Assembly: GCF_014646515.1 (NCBI RefSeq)
Contig: NZ_BMNK01000027.1
Location: forward strand, 35,852 to 99,851
Length of the DNA stretch: 64,000 nt
Direction of reading: 5' to 3'
Source: Nonomuraea glycinis
Lineage (GTDB): Bacteria > Actinomycetota > Actinomycetes > Streptosporangiales > Streptosporangiaceae
Below, one piece after another: positions 43,672 to 52,491 of the stretch; within the stretch, counting starts at the first letter, position 1, and every line of letters begins with the position of its first letter. The position numbers and the translations under genes were made by a program. Under the pieces are notes generated by a model. That model made no database searches and was not told the origin of the DNA. It saw only the letters and a program-made list of their open reading frames with translations.

Positions 43672-44451
43672 GTGGATGTCGCAGACCTGACCCCCGCCCA
43701 GGCGCGGGAGCGCTTCCGTGGCGGCGAGCGGCGCCCCACCGCGGGCTGGTGCAGAGGATGGACGCAGGCCAACCTGATCGCGGTGCCGAAGGCGCTGGCG
43801 TACGAGCTGCTGCTGTTCGCGCACCGCAACGCGCAGGCGTGCCCGGTGCTCGACGTCGGCGAGGCGGGCGCGTTCCAGACCCGGCTGTTCCCCGGCGACC
43901 TGCGTACGGACCTGCCCGGCTACCGGGTCTACCGGGACGGGCGGCCGGTGGCAGACCGCGATGCGGTGGTGGCGGAGTGGCGCGAGGACCTGGTGCCGTT
44001 CCTCATCGGCTGCAGCTTCACCTTCGAGCAGGCGCTGCTGGCCGAGGGGGTGCCGGTGCGCCATCTGGAGCAGGGCTCGAACGTGCCGATGTACGTCACC
44101 GGCGTGCCGTGCGAGCCGTCGGGGGTGCTGTCGGGGCCGCTGGTGGTGTCGATGCGGCCGGTGCCGGAGCCGCTGGTGGCCACCGCGGTCGAGGTGAGCG
44201 GCCGCTATCCGATGGTGCACGGGGCGCCGGTGCACGTGGGCGACCCGGCCGAGCTGGGGATCGATGATCTGGCGCGGCCGGACTTCGGCGATCCGGTGGA
44301 GGTACGGGCGGGCGAGGTGCCGGTGTTCTGGGCGTGCGGGGTGACGCCGCAGGCGGCGATCATGGCCAGCGGGGTCGACTTCGCGATCGGCCACCTGCCC
44401 GGCCACATGGCGATCATCGACGCCCGTGACGACGACTATCGGGTGACATAG
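43672..44451 (+). CDS. DUF1445 putative hydro-lyase (D-glutamate cyclase-like)
   Basis: A protein of about 259 residues of the DUF1445 family, which includes proteins annotated as putative hydro-lyases and is related to mammalian D-glutamate cyclase. Family blocks are LTPAQARERFRGGE, QANLIAVPKALAYELLLFAH, FLIGCSFTFEQALL, GSNVPMYVTGVPC and the C-terminal PVFWACGVTPQAAIM and GHLPGHMAIID. The start is uncertain: the GTG at 43672 has AAGG only one base ahead, so leaderless or upstream initiation is possible. It overlaps the convergent kinase-like gene by 16 bases. Confidence 0.85.
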   Translation: MDVADLTPAQARERFRGGERRPTAGWCRGWTQANLIAVPKALAYELLLFAHRNAQACPVLDVGEAGAFQTRLFPGDLRTDLPGYRVYRDGRPVADRDAVVAEWREDLVPFLIGCSFTFEQALLAEGVPVRHLEQGSNVPMYVTGVPCEPSGVLSGPLVVSMRPVPEPLVATAVEVSGRYPMVHGAPVHVGDPAELGIDDLARPDFGDPVEVRAGEVPVFWACGVTPQAAIMASGVDFAIGHLPGHMAIIDARDDDYRVT

Positions 44452-45029
44452 CGACGTCGCGGCCGGATGCCCGCCGCCGTGAGCTGCGCGTCCAGTGCCG
44501 GCGCTCCCGGCCGGTTGTCGATCTCCAGATGGGGTACGGCGGGCGGCTCGTGCACCTTGATGGCCGTCAGATAGTCCTCGAACGCCGCCAGCTTGCCCGC
44601 GTCCCGCGCCAGCCCTCTGGTCATCAGCCGCTCCCGTAGCGTGGGGCCGTCGGAGCGGACCCACAGCAGGCGCACCGGCGACCCGCCGAGCTCCGCCACC
44701 CAGCGCGCCCACCGGTCCGCCGCGTGGACCTGGCCGGTGAACGGGCCGTCGAGCAGCACCGGGCAGCCGTGCTCGCGGATCTGCCTGGCGGTCCTGGTCA
44801 GCCCGGCGTACTCGTGGACCTTGGCGTGCTCGTCGTACCACGGGCCTTCGCGCTCGCCGTGCGGCCTGCCGGACGCCCGGAGCAGTTCGCCGATGAGGTC
44901 GCCGTACAGCGTGTCCTTGTCGAGCAGGGCCGGCACCGGGGACAGGCGCGCGAGCAGCGCGGCCGCCACCGTGGACTTGCCCGCCCCCGGCGGGCCGCTG
45001 ACCACCCACACGACACCCGGCCCGCTCAT
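44436..45029 (-). CDS. P-loop kinase-like protein
   Basis: A 197-residue AAA/zeta-toxin-like nucleotide kinase fold. Walker A GPPGAGKST lies at residues 12-20; a DKDTLY acceptor-type loop near 37, LLDGPF near 92, and a lid region with LRERLMTRGL follow. Such proteins phosphorylate small molecules or antibiotics; the substrate cannot be told. It is a single gene, convergent with DUF1445 and divergent from secY. Confidence 0.8.
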   Translation of the reverse strand: MSGPGVVWVVSGPPGAGKSTVAAALLARLSPVPALLDKDTLYGDLIGELLRASGRPHGEREGPWYDEHAKVHEYAGLTRTARQIREHGCPVLLDGPFTGQVHAADRWARWVAELGGSPVRLLWVRSDGPTLRERLMTRGLARDAGKLAAFEDYLTAIKVHEPPAVPHLEIDNRPGAPALDAQLTAAGIRPRRRYVTR

Positions 45030-45118
45030 GTGATCAGTCTGCCGTACGCGGAATCGCGTACGCGTCCGCCGCGGCTGAGCGGACGACCGGGCGGCGGCGC
45101 GCGGCCAGACTCCTGCAC

Positions 45119-46420
45119 ATGCTGACCATGTTCGCCATGCTCGCCGGGGCGTTCCGGGTGCCGGAGCTCCGCAGGAAGCTGCTGTTCACCCTCGGACTGC
45201 TCGCGCTGTTCAGGTTCGGGCAGGTGCTGCCGTCGCCGGGGGTGGACGTGGTGGCGGTGCGCGAGTGCGTGGGGGCGGCGCGCGGCGGGGTGTTCGACAT
45301 GGTGCAACTGCTCAGCGGGGGCGCGATGCTGCGGTTGTCGGTGTTCGCGCTGGGTGTGATGCCGTACATCACCGCCAGCATCGTCATGCAGTTGTCCTCG
45401 GTCATGGTGCCGAAGCTGGAGGCGCTGCGGAAGGAGGGGCAGTCCGGGCAGGCGAGGATCACGCAGTACACCCGCTACCTGACCGTGGCGCTGGCCGTGC
45501 TGAACGCCACCACGATCGTCGCGCTGGCCCGTGCCGGGCAACTGCTGCCGGGGTGCGCGCGGCCGCTGCTGCGTGACCAGAGCCTGGCGGCCGTGACCGT
45601 GCTGGTGCTGACCATGGTGGCGGGCACCTGCGTGGTCATGTGGATCGGCGAGCTCATCACCGACCGCGGGGTCGGCAACGGGATGTCGCTGCTGATGTTC
45701 ACCCAGGTCGTGGCCGTCTTCCCGGCCTACATGGCGACCATGTTCGTGATGAGCCCGTTCGCCTTCGTGGTCATCCTGGTGTCGGGGGTGTTCCTGGTCG
45801 CGGCCGTGGTGTTCGTGGAGCAGGCGCAGCGGCGGGTGCCCGTGCAGTACGCCAAGCGGCTGGTCGGCCGCCGGATGTACGGCGGCAGCGGCACCTACAT
45901 CCCGCTCAAGGTCAACCAGGCGGGGATCGTGCCGGTCATCTTCGCCACCTCGCTGCTCTACCTGCCGACGCTGGCCGCGCCGATGCTGGGGGAGGAGGCC
46001 GGCGGGTGGATCGCGCGCACGCTGACGTCCGGCTCGCACCCGCTCTACATGACGGCGTACGTCCTGCTCATCGTCGCGTTCACGTACTTCTACGTGTCCA
46101 TCACGGTCAATCCCGCCGAGGTGGCCGACAACATCCGGAGGTACGGGGGCTTCGTGCCGGGGATCCGGCCGGGCAGGCCGACCGCGGAGTATCTCGCGTA
46201 CATCCTGTCGCGGCTGACCGCGCCGGGGGCGTTCTACCTGGCGGCGCTGGCGCTGGTGCCGCTGGTGGCCTTCGCGATCCTCAGAGACCCTGGTACGCAG
46301 CAGAACTTCCCGTTCGGCGGCACCAGCGTGCTGATCATGGTGGGCGTGGGCCTGGACACCGTCAAGCAGATCGAGGCTCAGGTACGGCAGCGCTCCTACG
46401 AGGGGTTTCTCCGGCTCTGA
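45119..46420 (+). CDS. secY: second SecY translocase subunit
   Basis: A 433-residue channel protein with ten hydrophobic helices. Family signatures are plain: FALGVMPYITASIVMQL, then LEALRKEGQSGQARITQYTR, GNGMSLLMF, and the cytosolic loop KVNQAGIVPVIFATSLLYLP, followed by FTYFYVSITVNPAEVADNIR and GIRPGRPTAEYL. Housekeeping secY in actinomycetes lies in the ribosomal spc operon before adk; this copy stands alone between a kinase-like gene and a two-component system. No secA2 is near. It is probably an extra SecY for a subset of substrates; that is inference. The ribosome site is weak. Confidence 0.92.
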   Translation: MLTMFAMLAGAFRVPELRRKLLFTLGLLALFRFGQVLPSPGVDVVAVRECVGAARGGVFDMVQLLSGGAMLRLSVFALGVMPYITASIVMQLSSVMVPKLEALRKEGQSGQARITQYTRYLTVALAVLNATTIVALARAGQLLPGCARPLLRDQSLAAVTVLVLTMVAGTCVVMWIGELITDRGVGNGMSLLMFTQVVAVFPAYMATMFVMSPFAFVVILVSGVFLVAAVVFVEQAQRRVPVQYAKRLVGRRMYGGSGTYIPLKVNQAGIVPVIFATSLLYLPTLAAPMLGEEAGGWIARTLTSGSHPLYMTAYVLLIVAFTYFYVSITVNPAEVADNIRRYGGFVPGIRPGRPTAEYLAYILSRLTAPGAFYLAALALVPLVAFAILRDPGTQQNFPFGGTSVLIMVGVGLDTVKQIEAQVRQRSYEGFLRL

Positions 46421-46428
46421 CCGGGGCT

Positions 46429-47073
46429 TCAGACGGCCAGCCCGGCCCGCATCGCGAACACGACGAGCTGCGCCCGGTCCCGGGCATGCAGTTTGACCAT
46501 GGCCCGGCTGACGTGGGTGCGGACGGTGTCCGGGCTGATCACCAACTCCTTGGCGATCTCCTCGTTGGACTTGCCGGTGGCGACCCAGGCGACCAGCTCA
46601 CGCTCGCGCGGCGTCAGCGTGTCCAGGCCCAGCACCGGCTCCGCTCCGTGCCGGCCGAACAGGCCGATGACCTTACGCGTGATCGCCGGAGACAGCAGCG
46701 CCTCGCCCGCCGCCACCACGCGCACCGCGTTGACCAGCTCCTCCGGGGCGCTGTCCTTGAGCAGGAAACCGCTCGCGCCCGCCTGGAGCGCGGTGAAGAC
46801 GTACTCGTCCACGGCGAACGTGGTGACCACCACGATCCTGGTGGCGCTCAGCTCGGCGTCGGCCGCGATGGCCCGCAGGGTGGCCAGGCCGTCCATGCCG
46901 GGCATCCGAATGTCCAGCAGCAGCACGTCCGGGCGGGTTCGGCGGAGCAGGGCGAGGGCGCCCGCGCCGTCGGCGGCCTCGCCCACGTGCCGCAGGTCGG
47001 GCTCGCGCTCCAGCAGCGCCTTGAGCCCCATCCGCGCCACGGCCTGATCATCGGCCACGGCAACAGTGATCAC
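46429..47073 (-). CDS. NarL-family response regulator
   Basis: A 214-residue response regulator. The receiver domain has the acidic pair Asp8/Asp9, phosphoacceptor Asp54 in LLLDIRMPG and the conserved Lys in GFLLKDSAP; a LuxR-type helix-turn-helix follows at about 145-205 (LTPRERELVAWVATGKSNEE). It starts with GTG inside the stop of the kinase gene, so both are made as a pair. Targets are unknown; the adjacent secY is convergent, not in the same unit. Confidence 0.93.
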   Translation of the reverse strand: MITVAVADDQAVARMGLKALLEREPDLRHVGEAADGAGALALLRRTRPDVLLLDIRMPGMDGLATLRAIAADAELSATRIVVVTTFAVDEYVFTALQAGASGFLLKDSAPEELVNAVRVVAAGEALLSPAITRKVIGLFGRHGAEPVLGLDTLTPRERELVAWVATGKSNEEIAKELVISPDTVRTHVSRAMVKLHARDRAQLVVFAMRAGLAV

Positions 47074-48005
47074 GCGGACTCTTGGGGGAACTCGGACCTT
47101 TGGGGGAAGCGGGCCACGACCTGGAAGCCGCCGCCCTCACGTGGGCCGGCCGCGAACAGGCCTCCCACGCTCGTCACCCCGGCGCGCATCCCGGCGAGCC
47201 CGCGCCCGTCGGCGGCACCCGTCCAGCCCGTGCCCCGGTCGGCGACCTCCAGCACGAACGCGCACGGATCGTTGGCCACCCGCACCAGGGCCCTGGTCGG
47301 ACCGGCGTGCCGCAGCACGTTGGTCAGCGACTCACGCACCACCCGGTAGACGGTCCCTTGCAGGTGGGCGGGGACGACCGGGCTCACCGGCTCCACGTCC
47401 ACGGGCAGCCCGGCGGCCCGCACCCCGGCGATGAGACCGATCAGGTCCTCGCCCTCCCGGGGAGCTTCGCCGCCAGGAGCGCTGCCGCCGGGAGAGGCGC
47501 CGCCGGGGTCCAGGCGGTCGAGCGCGGCGCGCAGCTGGGTGAGCGTGGTGAGGCTGGTCCGCCTGATCGCCTGCAGCGACTCGCGGGCCTGCTCGGGATC
47601 GTCGTCCAGCGCCACCAGGGCGAGACCGGCCTGCAAGGCGATGGCCGCCAGCCCGTGACCCGCCGCGTCATGCACCTCACCGGCGAGCCGAGCCCGCACG
47701 TCCTCACCGGTTGTGGCCGCCACCGTGAGGCGTTGTGCCTTGGGGGCCGGGATGCCCCAGGTCTTCGACGGTGTCGCGCCCGCGAGTCGATGACGTACGG
47801 ACTCCTCGGCGCTTCGCGCGGGCGGCGGGACGGCGTCGGCGGCGGCCGCCGCGGCGGCGCGGGCCTGGGCCAGGCCGCTGAAGGACCACGGGACGGCGAG
47901 CCAGCCGGCCCACACCAGCATGACGACGACCGGGACGTCCCCCAGCCGCGTCAGGCGCGACAGCACCCGTCCGCGGTCTCGCCCGTGCGTGCGCTGCCTC
48001 TTCAT
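47070..48005 (-). CDS. sensor histidine kinase (HisKA_3) with minimal sensor part
   Basis: A 311-residue kinase. The phosphoacceptor is His112 in LAGEVHDAAGHGL and the ATPase domain has the N box VRESLTNVLRHAG and GRGLAGMRAGV. The sensor part is unusually short: only one hydrophobic stretch (VPVVVMLVWAGWLAVPWSF, about 24-43) before an Ala-rich segment, whereas relatives usually carry several membrane helices. A deletion in the membrane region is possible. It pairs with the response regulator downstream. Confidence 0.88.
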   Translation of the reverse strand: MKRQRTHGRDRGRVLSRLTRLGDVPVVVMLVWAGWLAVPWSFSGLAQARAAAAAAADAVPPPARSAEESVRHRLAGATPSKTWGIPAPKAQRLTVAATTGEDVRARLAGEVHDAAGHGLAAIALQAGLALVALDDDPEQARESLQAIRRTSLTTLTQLRAALDRLDPGGASPGGSAPGGEAPREGEDLIGLIAGVRAAGLPVDVEPVSPVVPAHLQGTVYRVVRESLTNVLRHAGPTRALVRVANDPCAFVLEVADRGTGWTGAADGRGLAGMRAGVTSVGGLFAAGPREGGGFQVVARFPQRSEFPQESA

Positions 48006-48067
48006 CCCTCACCCGGCCAGGATCATGTGGTCCGATCCTAGCCAGTCCCGGACGCGCCGACGCGGGG

Positions 48068-48976
48068 TCAGGCGGTGCCGGAGGTCAGCCAGCGCAGGGG
48101 GTTGGCGTTGGTCACGGTACGCAGGGTGCCGTCGTCGATCCCTGCCTCGCGCAGCTTGGGCAGCACCTCGCGGAACAGGTGCGCGTAGCCGGGCCCGTCG
48201 TACCTGCGCACCTGCGCCACCCGGCTCAGCCCGGTGCTGAGCAGCAGCCGGTCGGCGTACCCCTCCTCGATCAGGCTCAGCGCCACGGCGGTCGACCGCT
48301 CCACGCCGGCCGCGAGCGCGCCCACGCTCACGTACGCCCCCGCTTCGGCGATCTTGCGGGCCACGGCCGGGTCGGCGCCCGCGTACCCCACGGCCACCCG
48401 CGACCCCGGCAGCCCCTGTGCCAGCAGGATCTCCAGCAGGCCCAGCGCGTCCTGACCGTACGTCGCGACGGACAGCCGGGAGGCGAGCGAGGCGCGGGCG
48501 GCGGCGACCAGGGCGCGCTCCTCGGCGGGCGTGGCACTGGCGCCCCAGCACCCGACCTCGCCGATCACGCCGGGAAAGACGCCGGTGCCCTCCAGTCCGT
48601 CGGAGATGTCGGCCATCAGCCGGCCGGTGAGCGCGTCCACGTCCTGGTCGCGCAGGTCCGCGAACGGCTCGGTGAACAGGCCGGTGGCGGCGATCACCGG
48701 CACCCGGCCGGCCGCGGCGATGCGGGCCAGGGCGGTGGCGTCGCGGCCCATGCCGATGCACGTCAGGTCCACGATCAGGCCCAGCTCGTCGGACTGCCGC
48801 AGCTCGCGGAGCTCGGCGATGACGGTCTGCTCCTCGTCCAGCCAGCGGTAGGGGTCGGAATCGATCCCGGCGGCCCAGCGCATGTCGGTGCGCAGGTGCT
48901 CGTGGGGGAGTACGGGACCGCTGACGGTGGCCGCGCGGATGGGGCCGGTTACGGTACGAAGCATGACCTCGGGCAT
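48068..48976 (-). CDS. phosphotriesterase-family protein lacking most metal ligands
   Basis: A 302-residue TIM-barrel protein that aligns along its length with the phosphotriesterase family. The first metal motif is present (PHEHLRTD, His25 and His27), as is the bridging acidic residue in IGEVGCWG. The other ligands are replaced: the two barrel histidines read VATYG and VGYAG, and the Asp near the end reads LLLSTGLSR. It therefore probably cannot bind the two-metal centre normally and may be a pseudo-enzyme or act on something else. It is divergent from the small membrane protein gene. Confidence 0.8.
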   Translation of the reverse strand: MPEVMLRTVTGPIRAATVSGPVLPHEHLRTDMRWAAGIDSDPYRWLDEEQTVIAELRELRQSDELGLIVDLTCIGMGRDATALARIAAAGRVPVIAATGLFTEPFADLRDQDVDALTGRLMADISDGLEGTGVFPGVIGEVGCWGASATPAEERALVAAARASLASRLSVATYGQDALGLLEILLAQGLPGSRVAVGYAGADPAVARKIAEAGAYVSVGALAAGVERSTAVALSLIEEGYADRLLLSTGLSRVAQVRRYDGPGYAHLFREVLPKLREAGIDDGTLRTVTNANPLRWLTSGTA

Positions 48977-49006
48977 AGCAAACGATATCCGACGTTATTG
49001 GGAAGT

Positions 49007-49020
49007 TGCCTGATCAGGCA
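49007..49020. promoter_or_regulatory. 14-base perfect palindrome in divergent spacer
   Basis: TGCCTGATCAGGCA lies 31 bases upstream of the phosphotriesterase-like gene in an otherwise AT-richer spacer; it may be an operator. The binding protein is unknown. Confidence 0.4.
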
Positions 49021-49061
49021 GATATTTTACCCTCTGAGCGTTTATTGGACGTGTACGCCAT

Positions 49062-49077
49062 TGTCCGCGTTTGGACA
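49062..49077. promoter_or_regulatory. TGTCC-N6-GGACA inverted repeat
   Basis: A second dyad in the same spacer, about 60 bases before the next plus-strand gene, compatible with an operator for that gene. Confidence 0.35.
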
Positions 49078-49134
49078 TCGGCGACAGATGCCTGACCCTT
49101 ATCCTGGGTAATACACCGACTGTCCGGGGGGACC

Positions 49135-49596
49135 GTGCCGACGCATAAGCCCGAGACCGGCGACGCCGATCTCATCAAGGAAGAGGCGGCTGCCCACTCC
49201 GGCATGCCCGCACGTCGTTCGGGGCTGCACGGCAGGCTCGACGCCATCAGGGCGACGCGGGCGGGCGCGCTCACCCTGAAGATCGTCATCGGCGTGCTCG
49301 GCGGGCTCATGGTCGGGGGCGGCCTGATCATGGTGCCTTTCCCGGGGCCCGGCTGGCTGGTGGTCTTCGCCGGCCTGGCGGTGCTGGCCACCGAGTTCCA
49401 CTGGGCGCACAAGCTCCTGGAGTTCGGCAAGCGAATGCTGCACGCCTGGACCGAGTGGTTCAAGCGGCAGGGCTGGACGATCCGCATCATCGTGGCCGTC
49501 GTGACCGTGGCCGCGGCCACGGCCATCGTCTACATCGGACTGCGCACCCTCGGCCTGGACGTGATCCAGATGGCGCAGCAGTACATCCGCAGATAG
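49135..49596 (+). CDS. TIGR02611/PGPGW-type membrane protein
   Basis: A 153-residue protein with two hydrophobic regions; the first (IVIGVLGGLMVGGGLIMVPF) runs into PGPGWLVVFAGLAVLATEF, the diagnostic PGPGW block of this small membrane family. A third hydrophobic helix lies near 120-138. Function is unknown. It starts with GTG. A bidirectional hairpin separates it from the convergent GroES-like gene. Confidence 0.85.
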   Translation: MPTHKPETGDADLIKEEAAAHSGMPARRSGLHGRLDAIRATRAGALTLKIVIGVLGGLMVGGGLIMVPFPGPGWLVVFAGLAVLATEFHWAHKLLEFGKRMLHAWTEWFKRQGWTIRIIVAVVTVAAATAIVYIGLRTLGLDVIQMAQQYIRR

Positions 49597-49600
49597 CGCC

Positions 49601-49631
49601 CCGGCCTACCCGGCTTACAGGTAGAGGCCGG
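49601..49631. terminator. bidirectional hairpin between convergent genes
   Basis: CCGGCCT-ACC pairs with GGT-(AG)-AGGCCGG, ten pairs with a two-base bulge, five bases after one stop and overlapping the last codons of the gene on the other strand. Confidence 0.6.
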
Positions 49632-49935
49632 TGCCGTGGTCGGTCTCCTGGGTGGCCACCGCGTGCAGGTCGCGCTCGCGCATCACCAGATAGACCTGCG
49701 CGTGCAACTCCACCTCATACTGCTCCTCGGGGTTGAGCAGCACCTTGTCGCCGACCTTGACCGAGCGCACGTTCGAGCCGACGCCGCAGATCTCGCCCCA
49801 CGCCAGGCGGTTGGCCATCTTGACCGTCGCGGGAATGACGATCCCGGAGCCACTGCGCCGCTCCTCGGCCGCCTGCTCCAGCCGGATCATGACCCGGTCG
49901 TGCAGCATCTGAATCTCGAACTTGGGTGGTTGCAC
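49615..49935 (-). CDS. GroES-like co-chaperonin family protein
   Basis: A 106-residue Cpn10-fold protein: LHDRVMIRLEQAAEERRSGS, GIVIPATVKMANRLAWGEIC, then VGSNVRSVKVGDKVLLNPEE. It differs from classical GroES in lacking the typical mobile-loop sequence and in its C-terminal tail. It is not next to groEL. Such proteins are found as extra GroES-like genes in actinomycetes; partnership with a GroEL is not shown. Confidence 0.8.
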   Translation of the reverse strand: MQPPKFEIQMLHDRVMIRLEQAAEERRSGSGIVIPATVKMANRLAWGEICGVGSNVRSVKVGDKVLLNPEEQYEVELHAQVYLVMRERDLHAVATQETDHGTGLYL

Positions 49936-50034
49936 AGGCCCAAGTTTACGTACACCCTGACCACCACCGGTCCCGCACGCCTTTTCGGGCCCCTCACGCC
50001 ACCGAGCCGGGCAACGGAACGCGCCGGATGAGCG

Positions 50035-50982
50035 TCACGGCAGGGCGAGCACCGCGAACACCGGGCGGTGATCGGTGCCCCGCAGCGGATGCACGCCGAA
50101 CGCCCGCACACTCATGCGTTCGTCGGCCAGCACATGGTCGATGGCGACGCCGGGCAGCCGGCCTCCCTGCGGCCAGGTGGCCGTGAAGCCGTGCCCGGTC
50201 ACGTCGGCGGCGTCACGGTAGCCGGTGGCGAGCAGCTCACGTACCAGCAGATGATCGAGCGTCGCATTGAAATCGCCCGCCAGCACCCGCAACGGCCCGC
50301 CCCCATCGCCCGCGTCGGGCAGCGCCCTCAGCCCTGATCTCCAGCACGGCTGCCTGGCATACAGCCGTAGCGCGCACGGGTGCACCGACACGACCTCTAC
50401 GTCGGCCCCCGACGGGTGCCTGAGGGTGGCTCTGACCTGGCGGAACCCGCCGTGCTCGATGGCCTCGGCGGCGGTGAGCGGATGACGGGCGTACACGGCC
50501 GAACCGCCCGCCCCCCGCTTGGGGCGGGTCACCGCGTACGGCAACGCCGCACGCAGCCCCGCCGCGTCGAGGCGGGTCAGGGCGTCGGGGGTCAGCTCCT
50601 GCAGCGCCAGCACGTCCGGCCGCAGCCGCGCGACCAGCGTCACCAGCGCCGTCTCGTCCGCCGACCCCACCAGCAGGTTGGCCGCCAGCACCCGGAGCGT
50701 CCCGCCATCGGCGGACACCTGCTGCTGCCCGTCGGCGAATCCCCGGGGCAGCACCGTGCTCGCCAGCACCACCGTGGTGGCGAGCGCCACCACAGCCGCC
50801 ACCCGCTGTCTCATCGCCGCCGCCAGCAGCAGCCCGGCCCCCGCCACGACCGCCGCGTACGGCGTGTACGCCACCAGCGGAGTCCACGGCCACACCGGCT
50901 CCCACCCCGAGACCCGCAGCACCGCCCACCCCGCGAACGGCGTCACCGCCCCCCAGACCAGCACCTTCCGCCAAGCCCGCAT
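50035..50982 (-). CDS. endonuclease/exonuclease/phosphatase-family membrane protein
   Basis: 315 residues. Two or three N-terminal hydrophobic helices are followed by an EEP catalytic domain outside the membrane: RVLAANLLVG, LALQELTPDA with the metal-binding Glu, VSVHPCALRLY, LAGDFNATLDH and a terminal AIDHVLADERM and GTDHRPVFA with the catalytic His. It hydrolyses phosphodiesters or phosphoesters of unknown type. GGAGG precedes the ATG at 50982; a longer reading is unlikely. Confidence 0.85.
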   Translation of the reverse strand: MRAWRKVLVWGAVTPFAGWAVLRVSGWEPVWPWTPLVAYTPYAAVVAGAGLLLAAAMRQRVAAVVALATTVVLASTVLPRGFADGQQQVSADGGTLRVLAANLLVGSADETALVTLVARLRPDVLALQELTPDALTRLDAAGLRAALPYAVTRPKRGAGGSAVYARHPLTAAEAIEHGGFRQVRATLRHPSGADVEVVSVHPCALRLYARQPCWRSGLRALPDAGDGGGPLRVLAGDFNATLDHLLVRELLATGYRDAADVTGHGFTATWPQGGRLPGVAIDHVLADERMSVRAFGVHPLRGTDHRPVFAVLALP

Positions 50983-51103
50983 ACGCACCTCCGACCTGTA
51001 TCTCCACCAGAGCCCATCCGGGTTCACGCCTGTGCCGGTCCGCATTCACGTCCGTGATGGTCCAGGTCGCGGATCCGGGGGCGGGTCATGAGATGGTGTG
51101 GCC

Positions 51104-52357
51104 ATGCGTGACGCCGAGACCAGGGTCCTCAACGCCATCGACGAGGCCGAGACCGTCAATCTGCTGGCCGAGACCGTCCGGGTGCCGAGCATCACGGGCA
51201 GCGACGCCGAGTCCGAGTTGCAGCACCACCTGGCCCGCCTGCTCACCGAGGCCGGCCTGGAGGTGGACGTATGGAAGCTCGACCTCGACGACCTCAGGCG
51301 GCGGGAGGGCTTCCCCGGTGGCGAGGCCCCGAGGGTGGAGGGTTACGGCCTGGTGGGCGTGACCGGCGGGGAGGGCGTCGCGGCGCTGGCGTTGCAGGGG
51401 CACGTGGACGTGGTGCCGACGGGTGACCTGGCCAAGTGGGAGGGCAGCGACCCGTTCGCCGCCCGCGTCTCCGGCGACGTCCTGCACGGCAGGGGCGCCT
51501 GTGACATGAAGGCCGGACTGGCCGCCAACCTGGCGGTGGTCCGCGCGATCCGGCGGGCCGGGGTGAAGCTGGCCAGGCCGCTGGCCGTGCACTGCGTGGT
51601 CAGCGAGGAGGACGGCGGGCTGGGCGCGTTCGGCACGCTGGCCAGGGGGCACACCGCCGAGGCGGCCGTCATCACCGAGCCGACCAGCGGCGCCGTCGTC
51701 ACCGCCAACGCGGGCGCGCTGACGTTCCGGCTGGAGATCGCCGGGCGGGCCGCGCACGGTGGCGCCCGGCTGGAGGGTGTGAACGCCGTCGAGGTGTTCT
51801 GGCCGGTGTTCGAGGCGATCAGGCGCCTGGAGGCGGAGCGCAATCGCGATGTCCCGGCGGTCTTCGGTGACCTTTCGCTGCCGTACCCGATCGAGGTCGG
51901 CACCGTGCGGGCCGGTGACTGGGCGAGCACGGTGCCCGATCTGCTGGTCGCGGAGGGGCGCCTGGGGGTGCGGCTGGACGAGGACCCGGCTGAGGCGCGG
52001 GCGGCGTTCGAGGAGGCGGTGCTGTCGCTCACGCACCCGTGGCTGCGCGAGCACCCGCCCGTGGTGACGTGGCCGGGCGGGCAGTTCGCCAGCGGGCGGC
52101 TGCCGGCCGGGCATCCGCTGCTGGGCGAGGTCAGACGGGCCGTCGCGGACACCGGCGGCGCGGCACCCGCCGAGGCGGCCGCGCCGTACGGCAGCGACCT
52201 GCGGCTCTACGCGGCGGGCGGGATCCCGACCCTGCACTACGGGCCGGGTGACGTACGTTACGCGCACGCGCCCCGTGAGCAGGTGGAGTTGCGCGAGGTG
52301 CGTGAGGTGACCCGCGCCCTGGCCCTCCTGGCCGTCCGCCGCTGCGGCGCGTACTAG
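51104..52357 (+). CDS. M20 family metallopeptidase (ArgE/DapE-like)
   Basis: A 417-residue amidohydrolase of the ArgE/DapE/ACY1 type. Metal-binding residues appear in ALQGHVDVVPTGD, GRGACDMKAGLAANL, VSEEDGGLGAFG, and VITEPTSGAV, with a late His in YAHAPREQVEL. The lid domain with GRAAHGGARLEGVNAVE is present. It probably deacylates an N-acyl amino acid or dipeptide. The gene stands alone; an in-frame GTG two codons earlier is an alternative start. Confidence 0.9.
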   Translation: MRDAETRVLNAIDEAETVNLLAETVRVPSITGSDAESELQHHLARLLTEAGLEVDVWKLDLDDLRRREGFPGGEAPRVEGYGLVGVTGGEGVAALALQGHVDVVPTGDLAKWEGSDPFAARVSGDVLHGRGACDMKAGLAANLAVVRAIRRAGVKLARPLAVHCVVSEEDGGLGAFGTLARGHTAEAAVITEPTSGAVVTANAGALTFRLEIAGRAAHGGARLEGVNAVEVFWPVFEAIRRLEAERNRDVPAVFGDLSLPYPIEVGTVRAGDWASTVPDLLVAEGRLGVRLDEDPAEARAAFEEAVLSLTHPWLREHPPVVTWPGGQFASGRLPAGHPLLGEVRRAVADTGGAAPAEAAAPYGSDLRLYAAGGIPTLHYGPGDVRYAHAPREQVELREVREVTRALALLAVRRCGAY

Positions 52358-52491
52358 CCGGGCCCCCTGCGACGCTGTGGCGGTCCGGCGCTTACTGAGT
52401 CACCGCCCGGCCCGGCTACGACGCCGGGGTGCTCGCCACACCCTGCTCGGTGCGGAGGTTACGGAGTGTGCTGGAGGCGGTCGGGGGCTGG

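Noticed and set aside
45640..47349. A 569-codon plus-strand frame through secY and the response regulator
   Set aside because: It is in the wrong frame of secY and antisense to the response regulator.
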